Assembly (NCBI RefSeq): GCF_000384235.1
Contig: NZ_KB913033.1
Coordinates: forward strand, 1,619,164 to 1,683,163
Source of the DNA: Hydrogenovibrio halophilus DSM 15072
GTDB lineage: Bacteria; Pseudomonadota; Gammaproteobacteria; Thiomicrospirales; Thiomicrospiraceae
Length of the DNA: 64,000 nucleotides
Direction of reading: 5' to 3'
Of this stretch, positions 40,701 through 50,571 are shown piece by piece. The position numbers and the translations under genes are program-made. The notes beneath the pieces were generated by a model. The model was not told the DNA's origin. It worked only from the letters and a program-made list of their open reading frames with translations, and made no database searches. How positions within the stretch are numbered: the stretch's first letter is position 1; the number at the start of each line of letters is the position of its first letter.

Positions 40701-41301
40701 CAAGGTGCCGGTGGTATTGGCTCGGGTGCGGAACCATCTGAAACTCAAGCAACGCACCGACATGCTGGAAATGATGTCGCACATCGATGGGCTGACCCAG
40801 GTGCCCAATCGTCGCCAGCTGGACGAGACACTGAAAAAGGAAATGGGCCGCCTGCATCGGGAACAGAGTCCGCTGGGCGTGATTATGATCGACATCGATC
40901 ACTTCAAGCCCTACAACGACCATTACGGGCACGGTCGCGGCGATGAATGTCTGGAAAAGGTCGCCGGTCTGATGCAGAGCACGCTCAAGCGCCCTGGTGA
41001 CTTTCTGGCCCGCTATGGCGGTGAGGAATTTGTGGTGCTCCTGCCCGAAACCGACGCCGAGGGCACCCGCAAAGTGGGCGAAGCCCTGCGGGCGGCGGTG
41101 GCAGCGGCCAATCTGCGTCACGATTATTCGTCCGTGGCCAATCACGTCACCATCAGTCTGGGCGGTTTCTGCGAAGTGGTGAACGGTCAACGCACCAGAC
41201 AGGACTGGCTGGAGCAGGCGGATCGGGCACTCTACGAAGCCAAGCATCTCGGTCGTAACCGGATGGTCGTTTACACAGAGGAAAGTCAAAACGATGTTTA
41301 A
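37795..41301 (+). CDS. hybrid histidine kinase with two receivers and a GGDEF output
   Basis: A 1168-aa membrane sensor. A signal or anchor helix lies at residues 4-22, a periplasmic PAS-like sensor follows ([17 protein letters not shown]), and a second membrane helix starts near 168. Two cytoplasmic PAS domains precede HisKA with His473 ([11 protein letters not shown]) and HATPase. Then come receiver 1 (Asp762), receiver 2 (Asp915, [10 protein letters not shown]) and a GGDEF domain with GGEEF at 1075-1079. The second receiver plus GGDEF forms a WspR/PleD-like output fused in cis, so phosphorelay could drive c-di-GMP synthesis within one protein. GGAG is 10 bases before the ATG. It overlaps the next gene by 8 bases. 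Confidence 0.92.
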   Translation: MKRFYNLLAGICLILAASSLHAAVPTFERVFENHPLPMLLIDPGKGQIVEVNAQAVDFYGYSNDVLTEMTIQQINTFTPEQVAVERQAAAEENRHFFIFRHRLASGETRRVQVYSYPYEIGQRSLLLSMIMPLKELALGDDSLARYQANLEAQVDEQMQALQQSKTYQAWWFSALAVVLLLAWLAQSVAWRREKRERQHNQELLQTYFEQSPAAIMVHDPSTGELLRANQQTLHFYGCESLQHLKQAKLFGDPPFSETDALNWIHRAAHRGPQQFEWKTRTASGEERWEWVQLTKATLEGQPRVVATAVDITVLKHAQTQLDELNKKFVVLLENTSDFIFFKDAQHRFEFSSQTVADINGYASWRELIGKTSLEVFPEALGSRYHRDEQWVLSHGRPLLDKEVPYLNKYGEKGWVQASKWPVFAEDGHTVTGLFGINRDITARIEMESALKQAKDKAEAANKAKSQFLANMSHELRTPMNGIIGLSELVPHENDPDQVGSMVRQINHSARLLLRQLDDVLDLVSLDSDELPIQARPFYLSQLLQNLESLFQHQAKARHLRFQVVNDGLGHDCYVADADRLAQVLSHLLSNALKFTFQGHMVLSVTHQAHADSQTLVFEVEDTGTGISEAQQEHLFEMFEMGDASNTRHQSGIGIGLVMSQKLIRRMGGDIDIESKEGHGTRVRVVLPAKPCDKSEEASLIETTSQPMTGGRQRVLIVEDNAVNQKVVAAFVTRMGLDYLTADNGEQAVDLSRVKHFDLVLMDIQMPGMDGYEATRKIRQYQPDVPVIAVTAAAMIEDREKSQAAGMNEHLSKPIMWASFTRAVSKWLDLSAEQASANSQSDLSEQPVDAEITVQAQQSDTESRRSRILVVDDAKTNLKVLANALKPDYAVQVADSGEAALKVVHHGPAPDLILLDIMMPEMDGFEVCRVLKNDPQTQDIPVIFVTALDSETDESKGFEAGGVDFIVKPFKVPVVLARVRNHLKLKQRTDMLEMMSHIDGLTQVPNRRQLDETLKKEMGRLHREQSPLGVIMIDIDHFKPYNDHYGHGRGDECLEKVAGLMQSTLKRPGDFLARYGGEEFVVLLPETDAEGTRKVGEALRAAVAAANLRHDYSSVANHVTISLGGFCEVVNGQRTRQDWLEQADRALYEAKHLGRNRMVVYTEESQNDV
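38294..38305. repeat. iterated palindrome ACCAGGCCTGGT, copy 10
   Basis: Exact copy in the second kinase of the array, read as Tyr-Gln-Ala-Trp at the start of a membrane helix. Confidence 0.9.
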
Positions 41302-43909
41302 CGACAGACGCCATCATCGTCTGGGGCGAAAGCTGGGGCCAACCGCCGTGTTTTCCTCCATGCTCAGTGCCATACTGGTCAGTGTGGGGTTGCTTGCTAT
41401 GCCGACGGCGTTTGCGGATGAAGACGTGTACCATATCGGCATTTTTCAGCATCAGGACAAGGCCATGCTGAAAGAAAAATACCGGCCTTTGATCGCACAT
41501 CTGGAGCAGCAGCTGCCGGGCTATCGGCTGGAATACCGTCTGCTGACCGAGCCGGAAATGCTGGAAGCGATTCGCCTGAATCAGCTGGATCTGCTGTTTA
41601 CCAACCCCAGTCTCTATCAGATCATTCGTCATCAGAATGCGTTGGCGTCCCCCATTGCAACGGTGGAGCGCCTTCATCAGGGCCAGAAGGTCAGCAGTCT
41701 GGGCGGGGTGATTTTTACCAGGCCTGGTGAAAATTACCAGAATCTGAGTGATCTGACCGACGCCACCATTGCGGTGCCTTCCAAACACCATGCGGGCGGC
41801 TTTCGGGTACCTGCTTATGAGTTTTTCAAAGCCGGGATCAATGTTGAACAATTGGCATTCAAAGAAGTAGGTGAGCATGAAGCAGTCGTAGAGGCGGTAT
41901 TGAGTGGGCAGGCAGATGCCGGGTTTGTTCGCACCAGTATTCTGGAATATATGGTCGCTGAAAAAGGCCATCAGATGAGCGATTTTAAGGTGATTCATCT
42001 CCGTCCTTTGAGTGCTTACCCGTTTGTGGTGTCTTCAACGTTGGTGCCGGAATGGCCGTTTTTTGCGTTGGCGCATGTGGACACCGAGACAGTGAAAAAG
42101 ATGACAGTGGCATTGTTTGGTTTGCAGGCATCGGACCCCGGCATGAAGGCTTTGAATTTTGCCGGGTTTGTGCCACCTCAGGACTACTTGGGGCTGGAAC
42201 GCATGCTGCGAGACATGGGCTTGCCTCCGTTCGATCTCAAGCGACAGGTCAGTTGGACCGAAATCTGGCATCAATACCGCTGGACCCTGGTGTCGGTGGG
42301 CAGTTTGATCGGTTTGCTGCTGGTTGGGTATTTCATTCTGGGCTGGTTGAACCGGCGGTTGCGACAGAGTCAGGCTCAGATGCGGGCCGCGCAGGTGGAG
42401 GCCCAGAAAGCCAATCAGGCCAAGTCCGAGTTTCTGGCCAATATGAGCCATGAAATACGCACGCCGATGAACGCGATTCTGGGGATGAGCGAACTGGGAC
42501 AAAATGACACCACCGTCAAAGCATTGCGAGTCCGTCTGAAAAAGATTGATCAGGCCGCCCGGCTGTTGCTGGGCATCATCAATGACATTCTGGATTTCTC
42601 CAAAATCGAAGCAGGCAAAATGGCTCTGGAGTCTCGCCTGTTTGACTTGCAGACCGACATTGACCAACTCAAGGACGTGTTTTTGCCTCTGGCTGAAGAA
42701 AAGGGGCTGGACTTCTCGGTTCAGCTTGACCCCGGAGCGGCGTCTTATTATCGCGGCGACAGCATGCGATTGCGCCAGATCCTGACCAATCTGCTGGGTA
42801 ACGCCTTCAAGTTCACCCCTCAGGGGGCCGTTCGATTGACAATCACGGCCGGGCAAAGCGCTTCTGACCAGGCCTGGTTAATCTTCGAGGTTTCGGACAC
42901 CGGAATTGGCATGGACGCACAACAGCAACAACGGCTGTTTCAGGCATTCAGTCAGGCCGACACCTCCATCAGCCGTGAATTCGGTGGTACCGGGTTGGGG
43001 CTGGTGATCAGTCAGCAACTGGTACAGGCGATGGGCGGGGAGTTGATCGAGCTGGAAAGCTCGCCGGGACAGGGTTCGACCTTCCGTTTCCGTCTGCCAC
43101 TGGCACGTCCCCCGGCAGAAGCGATTCGGGACTGGAAGGCGCAACAGGACACGTCTTCTCAAGCGTTGGCGCATCTTTCGGGTCGGGTGCTACTGGTGGA
43201 AGACAACCCCATTAACCAGGAGGTGGTCGCCGAGCATCTTCAGCAGCTGGGGCTGGTCGTCGATGTGGCCGCACAAGGCGAACAGGGGCTGCAAATGGTG
43301 ACTCAACAGGCGTATGATCTGGTTCTGATGGACATTCAAATGCCGGGTATGAACGGCTATGAGGCCACTCGTCACATTCGCGAGCAGGACAGCAATATCC
43401 CGGTCATTGCCTTGACAGCAGCGGCCATGGTTGAGGATCGTGAAAAAGCCTTGCAGGCAGGGATGAATGACCATTTGGGCAAACCGATTGACCAGTCTGC
43501 CTTGTCGCAGGCGCTGGCACGCTGGCTGCCAGTGTCAGGGACGTCGACATCGTCCGCATCGGGTCGGGAATGGGCGGTGTTTGCGTCCGCGCAACCGGAA
43601 GAGTTCAAAGATTGGATGAAACTGGCCAAGTCGGATTTTCGGGTCAAGGTGATTCGGGATGTGCCGACGCTGAAAACCTTTCTGAAGGAGGGGGGTGCCC
43701 CTCGGATGGTCGTGGTGTCGACCGATTTCTGTGACGCGCTCAAGCAGGAAACCGAGGCCATGCAGGGTGAATTCTGGGTGAAAGGCGAATGCGCCTGGCA
43801 GTCCCCAGAAACGGGGTCGATGGTGATTCGATCGATGGAGACGCAACAGGCGTTTGAGCAGGCACTAACCAGCATTAAGCGTGTTTCGTTTCGTGAAAAG
43901 GACTCATGA
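41294..43909 (+). CDS. hybrid histidine kinase with fused PhnD-like binding domain
   Basis: An 871-aa protein. A signal anchor is followed by a phosphonate/phosphate-type periplasmic binding domain (residues 45-310; [18 protein letters not shown] start, [24 protein letters not shown]). A membrane helix follows at about 330-350, then HisKA with His386, HATPase ([15 protein letters not shown]) and a receiver with Asp680. The last 110 residues look like a degenerate receiver without clear acidic pocket. The binding domain is the sensor, so no transporter is needed. Two iterated palindromes lie in it, one in the binding domain and one just before the ATP-binding G1 box. Confidence 0.9.
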   Translation: MFNDRRHHRLGRKLGPTAVFSSMLSAILVSVGLLAMPTAFADEDVYHIGIFQHQDKAMLKEKYRPLIAHLEQQLPGYRLEYRLLTEPEMLEAIRLNQLDLLFTNPSLYQIIRHQNALASPIATVERLHQGQKVSSLGGVIFTRPGENYQNLSDLTDATIAVPSKHHAGGFRVPAYEFFKAGINVEQLAFKEVGEHEAVVEAVLSGQADAGFVRTSILEYMVAEKGHQMSDFKVIHLRPLSAYPFVVSSTLVPEWPFFALAHVDTETVKKMTVALFGLQASDPGMKALNFAGFVPPQDYLGLERMLRDMGLPPFDLKRQVSWTEIWHQYRWTLVSVGSLIGLLLVGYFILGWLNRRLRQSQAQMRAAQVEAQKANQAKSEFLANMSHEIRTPMNAILGMSELGQNDTTVKALRVRLKKIDQAARLLLGIINDILDFSKIEAGKMALESRLFDLQTDIDQLKDVFLPLAEEKGLDFSVQLDPGAASYYRGDSMRLRQILTNLLGNAFKFTPQGAVRLTITAGQSASDQAWLIFEVSDTGIGMDAQQQQRLFQAFSQADTSISREFGGTGLGLVISQQLVQAMGGELIELESSPGQGSTFRFRLPLARPPAEAIRDWKAQQDTSSQALAHLSGRVLLVEDNPINQEVVAEHLQQLGLVVDVAAQGEQGLQMVTQQAYDLVLMDIQMPGMNGYEATRHIREQDSNIPVIALTAAAMVEDREKALQAGMNDHLGKPIDQSALSQALARWLPVSGTSTSSASGREWAVFASAQPEEFKDWMKLAKSDFRVKVIRDVPTLKTFLKEGGAPRMVVVSTDFCDALKQETEAMQGEFWVKGECAWQSPETGSMVIRSMETQQAFEQALTSIKRVSFREKDS
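41717..41728. repeat. iterated palindrome ACCAGGCCTGGT, copy 11
   Basis: Exact copy in the PhnD-like domain of the third kinase, read in the Thr-Arg-Pro-Gly frame. Confidence 0.9.
42867..42878. repeat. iterated palindrome ACCAGGCCTGGT, copy 12
   Basis: Exact copy in the ATPase domain of the third kinase, read as Asp-Gln-Ala-Trp directly before the G1 box. Confidence 0.9.
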
Positions 43910-43944
43910 AGTCAAGACCATTCAGACAATGATGACGGAGTTTG

Positions 43945-43990
43945 CCTTTTTCGCTCTTTTAGTTCGTTTTTTAGCGAAAAGGTCGTTTTT
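43945..43990 (+). terminator. candidate terminator inside the array
   Basis: CCTTTTTCGCT (43945-43955) pairs imperfectly with AGCGAAAAGG (43973-43982), followed by TCGTTTTTTT. The loop is long (17 bases). It marks the only sizable gap in the first half of the array and may separate two transcription units. Confidence 0.4.
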
Positions 43991-44030
43991 TTGATAAACT
44001 GTTTTTTGATGGATAATAATGAGGTGAGGC

Positions 44031-45095
44031 ATGCCCGAAATGGCGAAGGCATTGGAAGCGTCCAGCATTCTGGTGGTGGATGACAATGCGACCAATATTC
44101 AGGTGATTGAGGCGACGCTGAAGTCCGCCGGGTATGAACGTATTACCTCTGTGACCAAGCCGTTGGAACTGACGCAGCATTTTGTTCAGAGCCAATACGA
44201 CTTGGTGCTGCTGGACATCAATATGCCGTTGATGGATGGGTTTGCGGTGTTGTCGCTGATGAGCCAGATGCTCGACAGGGATCGGTTTCCCCCTGTGGTC
44301 ATGCTCACCGCCCAAGCCGACGAAGACAGTCGGATCAAAGCGCTGGACAACGGTGCCAGCGATTACATTACCAAACCTTTTAACCGCACCGAACTTTTGA
44401 AACGGGTGAACATTCATCTGGAAAACTGGCATTTCAAGCGTCGTTTGCGCGAAGAAAACCAGACGCTTGAAGTCAAGGTGCAGGAACGCACCCAGGCACT
44501 GGAAACCGCGCAGCTGGAAATGATTTATCGCCTGGGTCGCGCGGCGGAATACCGGGACAATGAAACCGGCAATCATGTCAAACGGGTCAGTCTGTTTGCT
44601 CAGGCCATTGCCGAAGAGTACGGCATGGACAAGCACTTCTGTGATCTGATCGGCATTGCTTCCCCCATGCACGATGTGGGCAAAATCGGCGTGTCGGACA
44701 CCATTTTGCTGAAGCCGGGCAAGCTGACAGACGACGAGTATCTCGTGATGAAAGAGCATGTGACCATTGGCGGCGAAATTCTGTCAAATGGCCAATCCGA
44801 GCTTTTGCAGCTGGCCGCTGAAATTGCCTTGACCCACCATGAAAAATACAATGGCAAAGGCTATCCCCATGGCCTGAAAGGCGAGGCCATTCCCTTGTCT
44901 GGACGCATTGTCGCCATTGCGGACGTGTATGACGCGCTGACCTCCACCCGCCCCTACAAAGAAGCCTGGCCCAGTGAAAAAGCAGTGGGGTTGATTGAGC
45001 GAGAAAAAGGCGAGCACTTCGACCCACAGCTGGTGGACGCGTTTCTTCAGGTATTGCCTCGCATACGCGAGATCAGTGCCGATTATCAGGACTGA
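44031..45095 (+). CDS. response regulator with HD-GYP phosphodiesterase domain
   Basis: A 354-aa soluble regulator. The N-terminal receiver has phospho-acceptor Asp62 in LVLLDINMPLMDG, with the acidic pair in VVDDNATN and switch Lys in ITKPF. A short coiled linker precedes an HD-GYP domain with HD in MHDVGKIG and a full HHEKYNGKGYPHGLKG motif (GYP near residue 280), so c-di-GMP hydrolysis is likely. It opposes the GGDEF enzymes of the region. ATG 44031 lies close behind GAGGTGAGG; ATG 44040 is an alternative. TTGATA and TAATAA at 43991-44019 might be its own promoter. It lacks a dedicated kinase other than its array neighbours. Confidence 0.93.
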   Translation: MPEMAKALEASSILVVDDNATNIQVIEATLKSAGYERITSVTKPLELTQHFVQSQYDLVLLDINMPLMDGFAVLSLMSQMLDRDRFPPVVMLTAQADEDSRIKALDNGASDYITKPFNRTELLKRVNIHLENWHFKRRLREENQTLEVKVQERTQALETAQLEMIYRLGRAAEYRDNETGNHVKRVSLFAQAIAEEYGMDKHFCDLIGIASPMHDVGKIGVSDTILLKPGKLTDDEYLVMKEHVTIGGEILSNGQSELLQLAAEIALTHHEKYNGKGYPHGLKGEAIPLSGRIVAIADVYDALTSTRPYKEAWPSEKAVGLIEREKGEHFDPQLVDAFLQVLPRIREISADYQD

Positions 45096-45097
45096 TC

Positions 45098-47758
45098 ATG
45101 CTAAAAACGTCCCTTTTGCGACATAATCGCCAGCTGATTATTTTCAGTCTGATTCTGCTGCTGCTTCTGGGGGCCTTGGCCACCTGGGGCGCTCACCAGC
45201 ATTTTCTTGCCAAAACCCAATCCGATCATGTCGCCACCCAGACGGCTTTGCTCAAGGAACGCATCGACAAAAAAGAGAAAATTCTGCATGGGGTTATGCT
45301 GGCCCTGTCCCAGAATTCGGCGATTCAGAAGGCCCTGGCGTACGAAGACCGTGATGCGCTGGATCGGGAATTGGGGCACTTGCGTGATACCTTTTCGACC
45401 TGGACCGGGTTTGACAATTATGGTTTTCATGCCATTACTTTTGATGGCCGTTCGCTCTATCGTTCTTACGATCTGGATTCCTTCGGTCAGGATGTCAGCA
45501 CCCATCCGATGCTTCAGCAAGCCATGACCGATCTGACAGAGGCGGTGACGCGACTGGAATTGAGCGGATTTGGTGACGCCTATCGAGTGGTTAGTATTCA
45601 GCCCGTGTTTGCCGTTGACGACCCGCAGGAACTGGTGGGGTTTATTACGGTTTCACAGGGGTTGAAACAGGTTCTGAATGAATTTTCCGATCAGGGACAT
45701 GCGTACGCGGTGTTTCGAAAAGGGCGCGTGGCCGATTCTGACAGTGCATCAAGCTGGGGGGTGGATAACGCGGCTTATTTTTCCGGGCAGGCTGTGTCCG
45801 ATTGGCGTTTGAATGCGCAATCCATGCGTGCCGGTGAGCTTCACGAAAAAGGTCAGTGGTTCTATTTTGTCCAGCCATTGAATTTTGATGCGTCCGGAGA
45901 CGCGCCGGAGGCCTACCATCTGGTTGCCACGCCCAGGGAACGTTTGCTGGACCAGGCCTGGGAAAAAACCTTTCAGGTGATCTGGGTGCTGATTGCGGCA
46001 CTGATCGCTCTGGTTCTGGGCGGGCTCATGCAGTTGGGCCTGTTGCATTTTAATGTGCTGAAACCTCTGCGCGGATTGACTCAGACCATGCGCAACATCG
46101 TCGATACCCAGCGTTATGACCAGCCGGTCTGGATCGACAAGGACGATGAAATCGGGGAGGTGTCGCAGGCGTTCAATCAGTTGTTGCAAAAAACCAATCG
46201 CGTGTTGTTCGATCTGAAATACCTGAAAATCGCGATCGACCAGACGCTGATCGTTTCCCGGGCGGCCCCCACCGGCACCATTACCGACGTGAACGACAAT
46301 TTCTGTCAGATCAGTGGTTATGCGCGTGAAGAACTGATCGGACAGCCGCACAGTATTATTCGCCACCCCGACACGCCGTCGGAGACGTTTCGCGATTTGT
46401 GGGCCACCATTCAGCGTCATCGGATCTGGTCGGGTGAGATTCAGAATCGGCGCAAAGACGGCAGCAGCTACCATGTGATGTCGCACATTATCCCGATCCT
46501 GGACGCGGAAGGCCGATTGGTGGAATACCTGTCAATCCGCCAGGACATTTCATTGATTGTGTCGCTACGGGAAAGTCTGCAGGCTTCGGTCGAAGAAGCG
46601 CAGAAGGAAAAAGCCCTCGCTCAGGAAGCCAACCAAGCCAAATCCCAGTTTCTGTCGTCCATGAGCCACGAGTTGCGCACGCCTTTGAATGCGATCATCG
46701 GGTTTTCACAGTTGATGGAACTGTCGGAAATGGAGGCGCAGCAGACGCAGCAGCTTCAGACCATTCAGGCCAGCGGCAAACATCTGCTGCAGTTGATCAA
46801 TGACATTCTGGAGTTTGCCAAACTGGAAGTGGGGCAGTTGCCGATGCAGTTTGCGGTGACCGACATGGTGGCACTGACCGATGAGGCCACCCAGCTGATC
46901 GCCGCCGACGCCAAAGCGCAGGGCATTCGGCTGGAAAGCGAGCATCAGTCCGGTGCAGCTTTCGCTTATGTGGATGCTTTGCGTGCGAGGCAGGTGATGA
47001 TCAATCTGCTCAGCAACGCGATCAAGTACAACCGTCCAGAGGGTCGGGTATCGGTCACCTCCAGACAGGTTGACACAGTAGACGGCCAGGCCTGGCAATT
47101 GCAGGTGGCCGATACCGGCATTGGCATGTCACCGGAACAATTGTCGCAGCTGTTTGAGCCATTCAACCGTCTGGGCCAGGAATCTTCCGGGGTGGAGGGC
47201 ACCGGCATTGGCCTGAGTATTACCCGCGATTTGATTGAACAGATGCATGGCCGAATCGAGGTGCGCAGCCAGCCGGATCAGGGCACAGCCTTTCTGGTTT
47301 ACTTCCCATTGGTGGAAGCCGGGGAGAGCGTTGATCCTGACAGTGACAGGCCAGTGCCTGATCCGGCTGCAAGAAAAGCCAGCGGCCAGACGGTGATGGT
47401 GTTGTGTGTGGATTCCGATCCGGGGCGTATGGCGGCCCTGTCCGAGGCGGTGGAACCGTTTGACCGGGTGACCCTGACAATCGCGCCCACCTGGGACAAT
47501 GCGCAGGACCAGTGGCGGCACAGTTGGCCTCATGTGGTGGTGTTGAATGCCTGTGACTCGGAGGTGCCAGAGCGGGTGGCGACCCTGAAGGCCGAATACG
47601 AGGAAGCCGGACACGCTCTGCAATTATACGGGATGGTGGAAAAAACCGATCAGGCCGTGGCGTTGTGTCATCAGACGCTGTTTGATGCCTTGCTGCCCCT
47701 GCCGATTGATCAGGCGCATCTGCACGCACGTCTGACCGCAGTGAGGTTGGGTCTGTGA
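45098..47758 (+). CDS. membrane sensor histidine kinase with C-terminal pseudo-receiver
   Basis: An 886-aa protein. Membrane helix 1 lies at about residues 13-32, a double-cache-like periplasmic sensor of about 260 residues follows, helix 2 is at about 293-318, then HAMP, and PAS of the Aer-like type (DNFCQISGYAREELIGQPHSIIRHPD). HisKA has His524 ([12 protein letters not shown]) and HATPase has NLLSNAIKY and ADTGIGM. The last 115 residues resemble a receiver, but the expected aspartate is replaced (VVVLNACD) and the acidic pair is reduced, so phosphoryl transfer there is doubtful. It starts 2 bases after the HD-GYP gene and overlaps the next gene (GTGA). Confidence 0.9.
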   Translation: MLKTSLLRHNRQLIIFSLILLLLLGALATWGAHQHFLAKTQSDHVATQTALLKERIDKKEKILHGVMLALSQNSAIQKALAYEDRDALDRELGHLRDTFSTWTGFDNYGFHAITFDGRSLYRSYDLDSFGQDVSTHPMLQQAMTDLTEAVTRLELSGFGDAYRVVSIQPVFAVDDPQELVGFITVSQGLKQVLNEFSDQGHAYAVFRKGRVADSDSASSWGVDNAAYFSGQAVSDWRLNAQSMRAGELHEKGQWFYFVQPLNFDASGDAPEAYHLVATPRERLLDQAWEKTFQVIWVLIAALIALVLGGLMQLGLLHFNVLKPLRGLTQTMRNIVDTQRYDQPVWIDKDDEIGEVSQAFNQLLQKTNRVLFDLKYLKIAIDQTLIVSRAAPTGTITDVNDNFCQISGYAREELIGQPHSIIRHPDTPSETFRDLWATIQRHRIWSGEIQNRRKDGSSYHVMSHIIPILDAEGRLVEYLSIRQDISLIVSLRESLQASVEEAQKEKALAQEANQAKSQFLSSMSHELRTPLNAIIGFSQLMELSEMEAQQTQQLQTIQASGKHLLQLINDILEFAKLEVGQLPMQFAVTDMVALTDEATQLIAADAKAQGIRLESEHQSGAAFAYVDALRARQVMINLLSNAIKYNRPEGRVSVTSRQVDTVDGQAWQLQVADTGIGMSPEQLSQLFEPFNRLGQESSGVEGTGIGLSITRDLIEQMHGRIEVRSQPDQGTAFLVYFPLVEAGESVDPDSDRPVPDPAARKASGQTVMVLCVDSDPGRMAALSEAVEPFDRVTLTIAPTWDNAQDQWRHSWPHVVVLNACDSEVPERVATLKAEYEEAGHALQLYGMVEKTDQAVALCHQTLFDALLPLPIDQAHLHARLTAVRLGL

Positions 47759-50571
47759 ATCAGTCAGTCAAACGGCCCGATCTGACTCTGGAGGGGCAGA
47801 AACTGTATTTGCTCAGCCCGGATTGTACCGGCTCGGATCTGTTGCACACAGAACGCTTGCGGTCTCTGTGTCATGCCTTGGCGGCCAGACAGATTGAACC
47901 GGTGGTGATCACGCGTTTTGATGAACTGGCGGCCATCTGGCACCAATCGGAGCCGCCGGCCATGCTGGTGTTTGATGCCTGCGAGGATACACGGTGGCGT
48001 TTGTATGACTGGTTGACTCAGGTTTCGGACACATTGTCTCAGCGTACCTCTCTGGTGTGGATGGAAACGATTGATCGACTTGATGCGCGTCTGGAACTGT
48101 ACCAGCAGGGGGTGTGCGAGGTGCTCGACCCCGGTCAACCCGTGCAATGGCTGGTGGAAAAGCTGGCAGAAAGGCTGATGTTGCAACAGACGGACCCTTA
48201 CCGGGCCTTGCTACTGGACGACAGTGATGTGGCGTTGCAGATTCAGACGGCGTTGTTGGAAGAGGCCGGGTTTGTGGTGGTGGGCCACAGCGATCCGCAT
48301 CAGGCGTTTGCGGAACTGAGCGGGTTTGAACCGGATGTGCTGGTACTGGATTTGTACATGCCCGACGTTTCCGGTCAGGCGTTTGCCTGGGCGGTCAGGC
48401 AGGGTCGTACCGACGCCGAATTGCCCATTGTGTTTGTGTCTGGGGAAGACGCGTTTTCGCATCAGTTGTCCGCGTTACAGCAGGGTGGGGACGATTTTCT
48501 GGTCAAGCCGGTCAATCCGCACGCATTTGTGGAAACCGTGCGCCTGCGCGCGCATCGGGCCCGCCAGTATCGCTATCTGTCGGAAAACATTCGCCATCGG
48601 CTTTATGAACAGCAACGCCTCAATGATGCGCTGGACCATCATGCCATTGTCAGTGTGGCCGATCGGGCCGGACGCATCACCCAGGTCAATGACCGTTTCT
48701 GTCAGATCAGCGGTTATCGCCGTGAAGAATTGCTGGGGCATACCCATCGACTGATCAAATCCGACCGCCACCCGCCCGAATTTTTCAGGACACTCTGGCG
48801 CACCATCGCTTCGGGAAAAGTCTGGCAGGGCGAAGTCTGCAATCTGAGCAAAAGGGGGGAGGAATACTGGGTTTATTCTACCATCACCCCGTTTCTGGAT
48901 GAGACGGGCAAAATTTATCAGTATGTGTCGATCCGAACCGACATGACCCATGTCAAGGCGATTGAGCAGGAGCTGCAAAACCGGGTCTGGGAATTGAACG
49001 AGCGGGTCAAAGAAAACCGTTGTCTGAACCAAGTGATGCAGACGTTGGCCGATGACACCCTGGAAGAATCGACGATGCTGCAGCAGGTTGTGGCGCAAAT
49101 GCCAGCAGGATGGCGCTTTCCCGAGTTGACTCAGGTCAGGTTGACGCTTGGGGACCGCATCTGGCAGAGCCACGACTTTGTTGAAACCGACGGTTGCCGG
49201 GAGGCCACCTTGTCGGTGGGCGAACGCGAGGGCCATTTGCAGGTATGTGTGCAGGCTCAAGACGATGAAGCGTGCGATTCCAGTGCCCGTTTTTTGGCGG
49301 AAGAAGAAACGTTGTTGTCACAGATTGCGCTGCAGGTCAGTCTGGCTCTGGGACGGCGGGAGGATCAGATCCGGTTGCTGCAGACCAAATTGCAGGCGGA
49401 AGAGGCCAACCAGGCCAAGTCGGAATTTTTGTCGTCCATGAGCCATGAATTGCGCACGCCGCTGAATGCGATCATCGGGTTTGCCCAGTTGCTGGCCTCA
49501 CAGAAGTTGCCTGCGCCAGTCCCGGCGCAGGTGCGGACGATTGAGCGCAGTGCCAACCATCTGCTGCAGTTGATCAATGATGTGCTAGCCTTTGCCAAAC
49601 TGGAAAGCGGCAAGGCCGAATGCCAGCGGCAACCGGTTTCGGTGGCGCCAATTCTGTCGGAAATCATGGCCATTGTGGAATCGGATGCCATGCACCATGA
49701 GATTCGACTGGAGATGGCGGATATGGCCTCTGCGCCGGTCATTCTGGCCGACCCTCTCAGACTGAAACAGGTGCTGTTGAATCTGATGTCCAATGCGATC
49801 AAATACAACCGCCAGGGAGGCAGGGTGTCGTTGGACTGGCATCAAAGTCATCGCGAAGACATCCCTTGCTGGTGTCTGAACATCGCCGATACCGGCGTGG
49901 GCATGACCCAAAACCAGTTGGCACGATTGTTTGAACCCTTTGACCGGCTGGGGTATGAAACATCCGAGATTGAGGGCAGCGGCATTGGTCTGAGCATCAG
50001 CAAGGATCTGGTTGAGCTGATGGGAGGCTGGCTTGAGGTGGAAAGCGTGCCGGATGAAGGCAGTGAGTTTTGCCTGTGCCTGCCTCTGGCGGAAAACGAT
50101 GCAACCCAGGCGTCAACGGGTATAAACACCGACATCGACGCTTCGGCGAAATCGAACCCGCTTGCCAGCCGCGAAATAAAACTGCTGGACATTGTGGACC
50201 GTCCCCAGGCCATGGCGCTGACCGCCTCTGTGGTGGAACCCATGCCGCAGGTGACGCTGAAAATTGCGCCGTCGCTGAAAAACGGTCTGGAGCAGATTTC
50301 CGCCTGGCTGCCCGATATGATTCTGCTGGATGTGCCCCTGGCCGAAAAGCAGGACGGCCAGGCGCTGACGGCGTTGCGGGATCAGCTGAAAGGCCGCCCC
50401 GTGCCGGTTTACGCCATGACCGAGGAGGTCACCGGACAACAGATTGAACAGCTTGAACAGGCCGGGTTTGATGGTGTTTTGACCAGGCCTGGTGACGCAT
50501 CGGTTTTGCAGGCTCTGATTGAGCAACGACAACAACAATTGATTGAAAGTGAGAATGACAATGAAAGCTGA
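47755..50571 (+). CDS. soluble receiver-PAS-GAF-like histidine kinase with C-terminal pseudo-receiver
   Basis: A 938-aa cytoplasmic kinase. The first 140 residues look like a degenerate receiver (KLYLLSPDCTG). A true receiver with Asp199 (LVLDLYMPDVSG) and switch Lys in FLVKPVNP follows. Then come PAS (DRFCQISGYRREELLGHTH), a GAF-like segment, HisKA with His564, HATPase (NLMSNAIKY, ADTGVGM) and a second degenerate receiver (MILLDVPLAE). With no membrane segment and an N-terminal receiver, it probably takes phosphate from a neighbour and acts in the middle of a relay. The GTG start overlaps the previous stop. Confidence 0.88.
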   Translation: MNQSVKRPDLTLEGQKLYLLSPDCTGSDLLHTERLRSLCHALAARQIEPVVITRFDELAAIWHQSEPPAMLVFDACEDTRWRLYDWLTQVSDTLSQRTSLVWMETIDRLDARLELYQQGVCEVLDPGQPVQWLVEKLAERLMLQQTDPYRALLLDDSDVALQIQTALLEEAGFVVVGHSDPHQAFAELSGFEPDVLVLDLYMPDVSGQAFAWAVRQGRTDAELPIVFVSGEDAFSHQLSALQQGGDDFLVKPVNPHAFVETVRLRAHRARQYRYLSENIRHRLYEQQRLNDALDHHAIVSVADRAGRITQVNDRFCQISGYRREELLGHTHRLIKSDRHPPEFFRTLWRTIASGKVWQGEVCNLSKRGEEYWVYSTITPFLDETGKIYQYVSIRTDMTHVKAIEQELQNRVWELNERVKENRCLNQVMQTLADDTLEESTMLQQVVAQMPAGWRFPELTQVRLTLGDRIWQSHDFVETDGCREATLSVGEREGHLQVCVQAQDDEACDSSARFLAEEETLLSQIALQVSLALGRREDQIRLLQTKLQAEEANQAKSEFLSSMSHELRTPLNAIIGFAQLLASQKLPAPVPAQVRTIERSANHLLQLINDVLAFAKLESGKAECQRQPVSVAPILSEIMAIVESDAMHHEIRLEMADMASAPVILADPLRLKQVLLNLMSNAIKYNRQGGRVSLDWHQSHREDIPCWCLNIADTGVGMTQNQLARLFEPFDRLGYETSEIEGSGIGLSISKDLVELMGGWLEVESVPDEGSEFCLCLPLAENDATQASTGINTDIDASAKSNPLASREIKLLDIVDRPQAMALTASVVEPMPQVTLKIAPSLKNGLEQISAWLPDMILLDVPLAEKQDGQALTALRDQLKGRPVPVYAMTEEVTGQQIEQLEQAGFDGVLTRPGDASVLQALIEQRQQQLIESENDNES
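50482..50493. repeat. iterated palindrome ACCAGGCCTGGT, copy 13
   Basis: Exact copy in the C-terminal pseudo-receiver of the soluble kinase, read in the Thr-Arg-Pro-Gly frame. Confidence 0.9.
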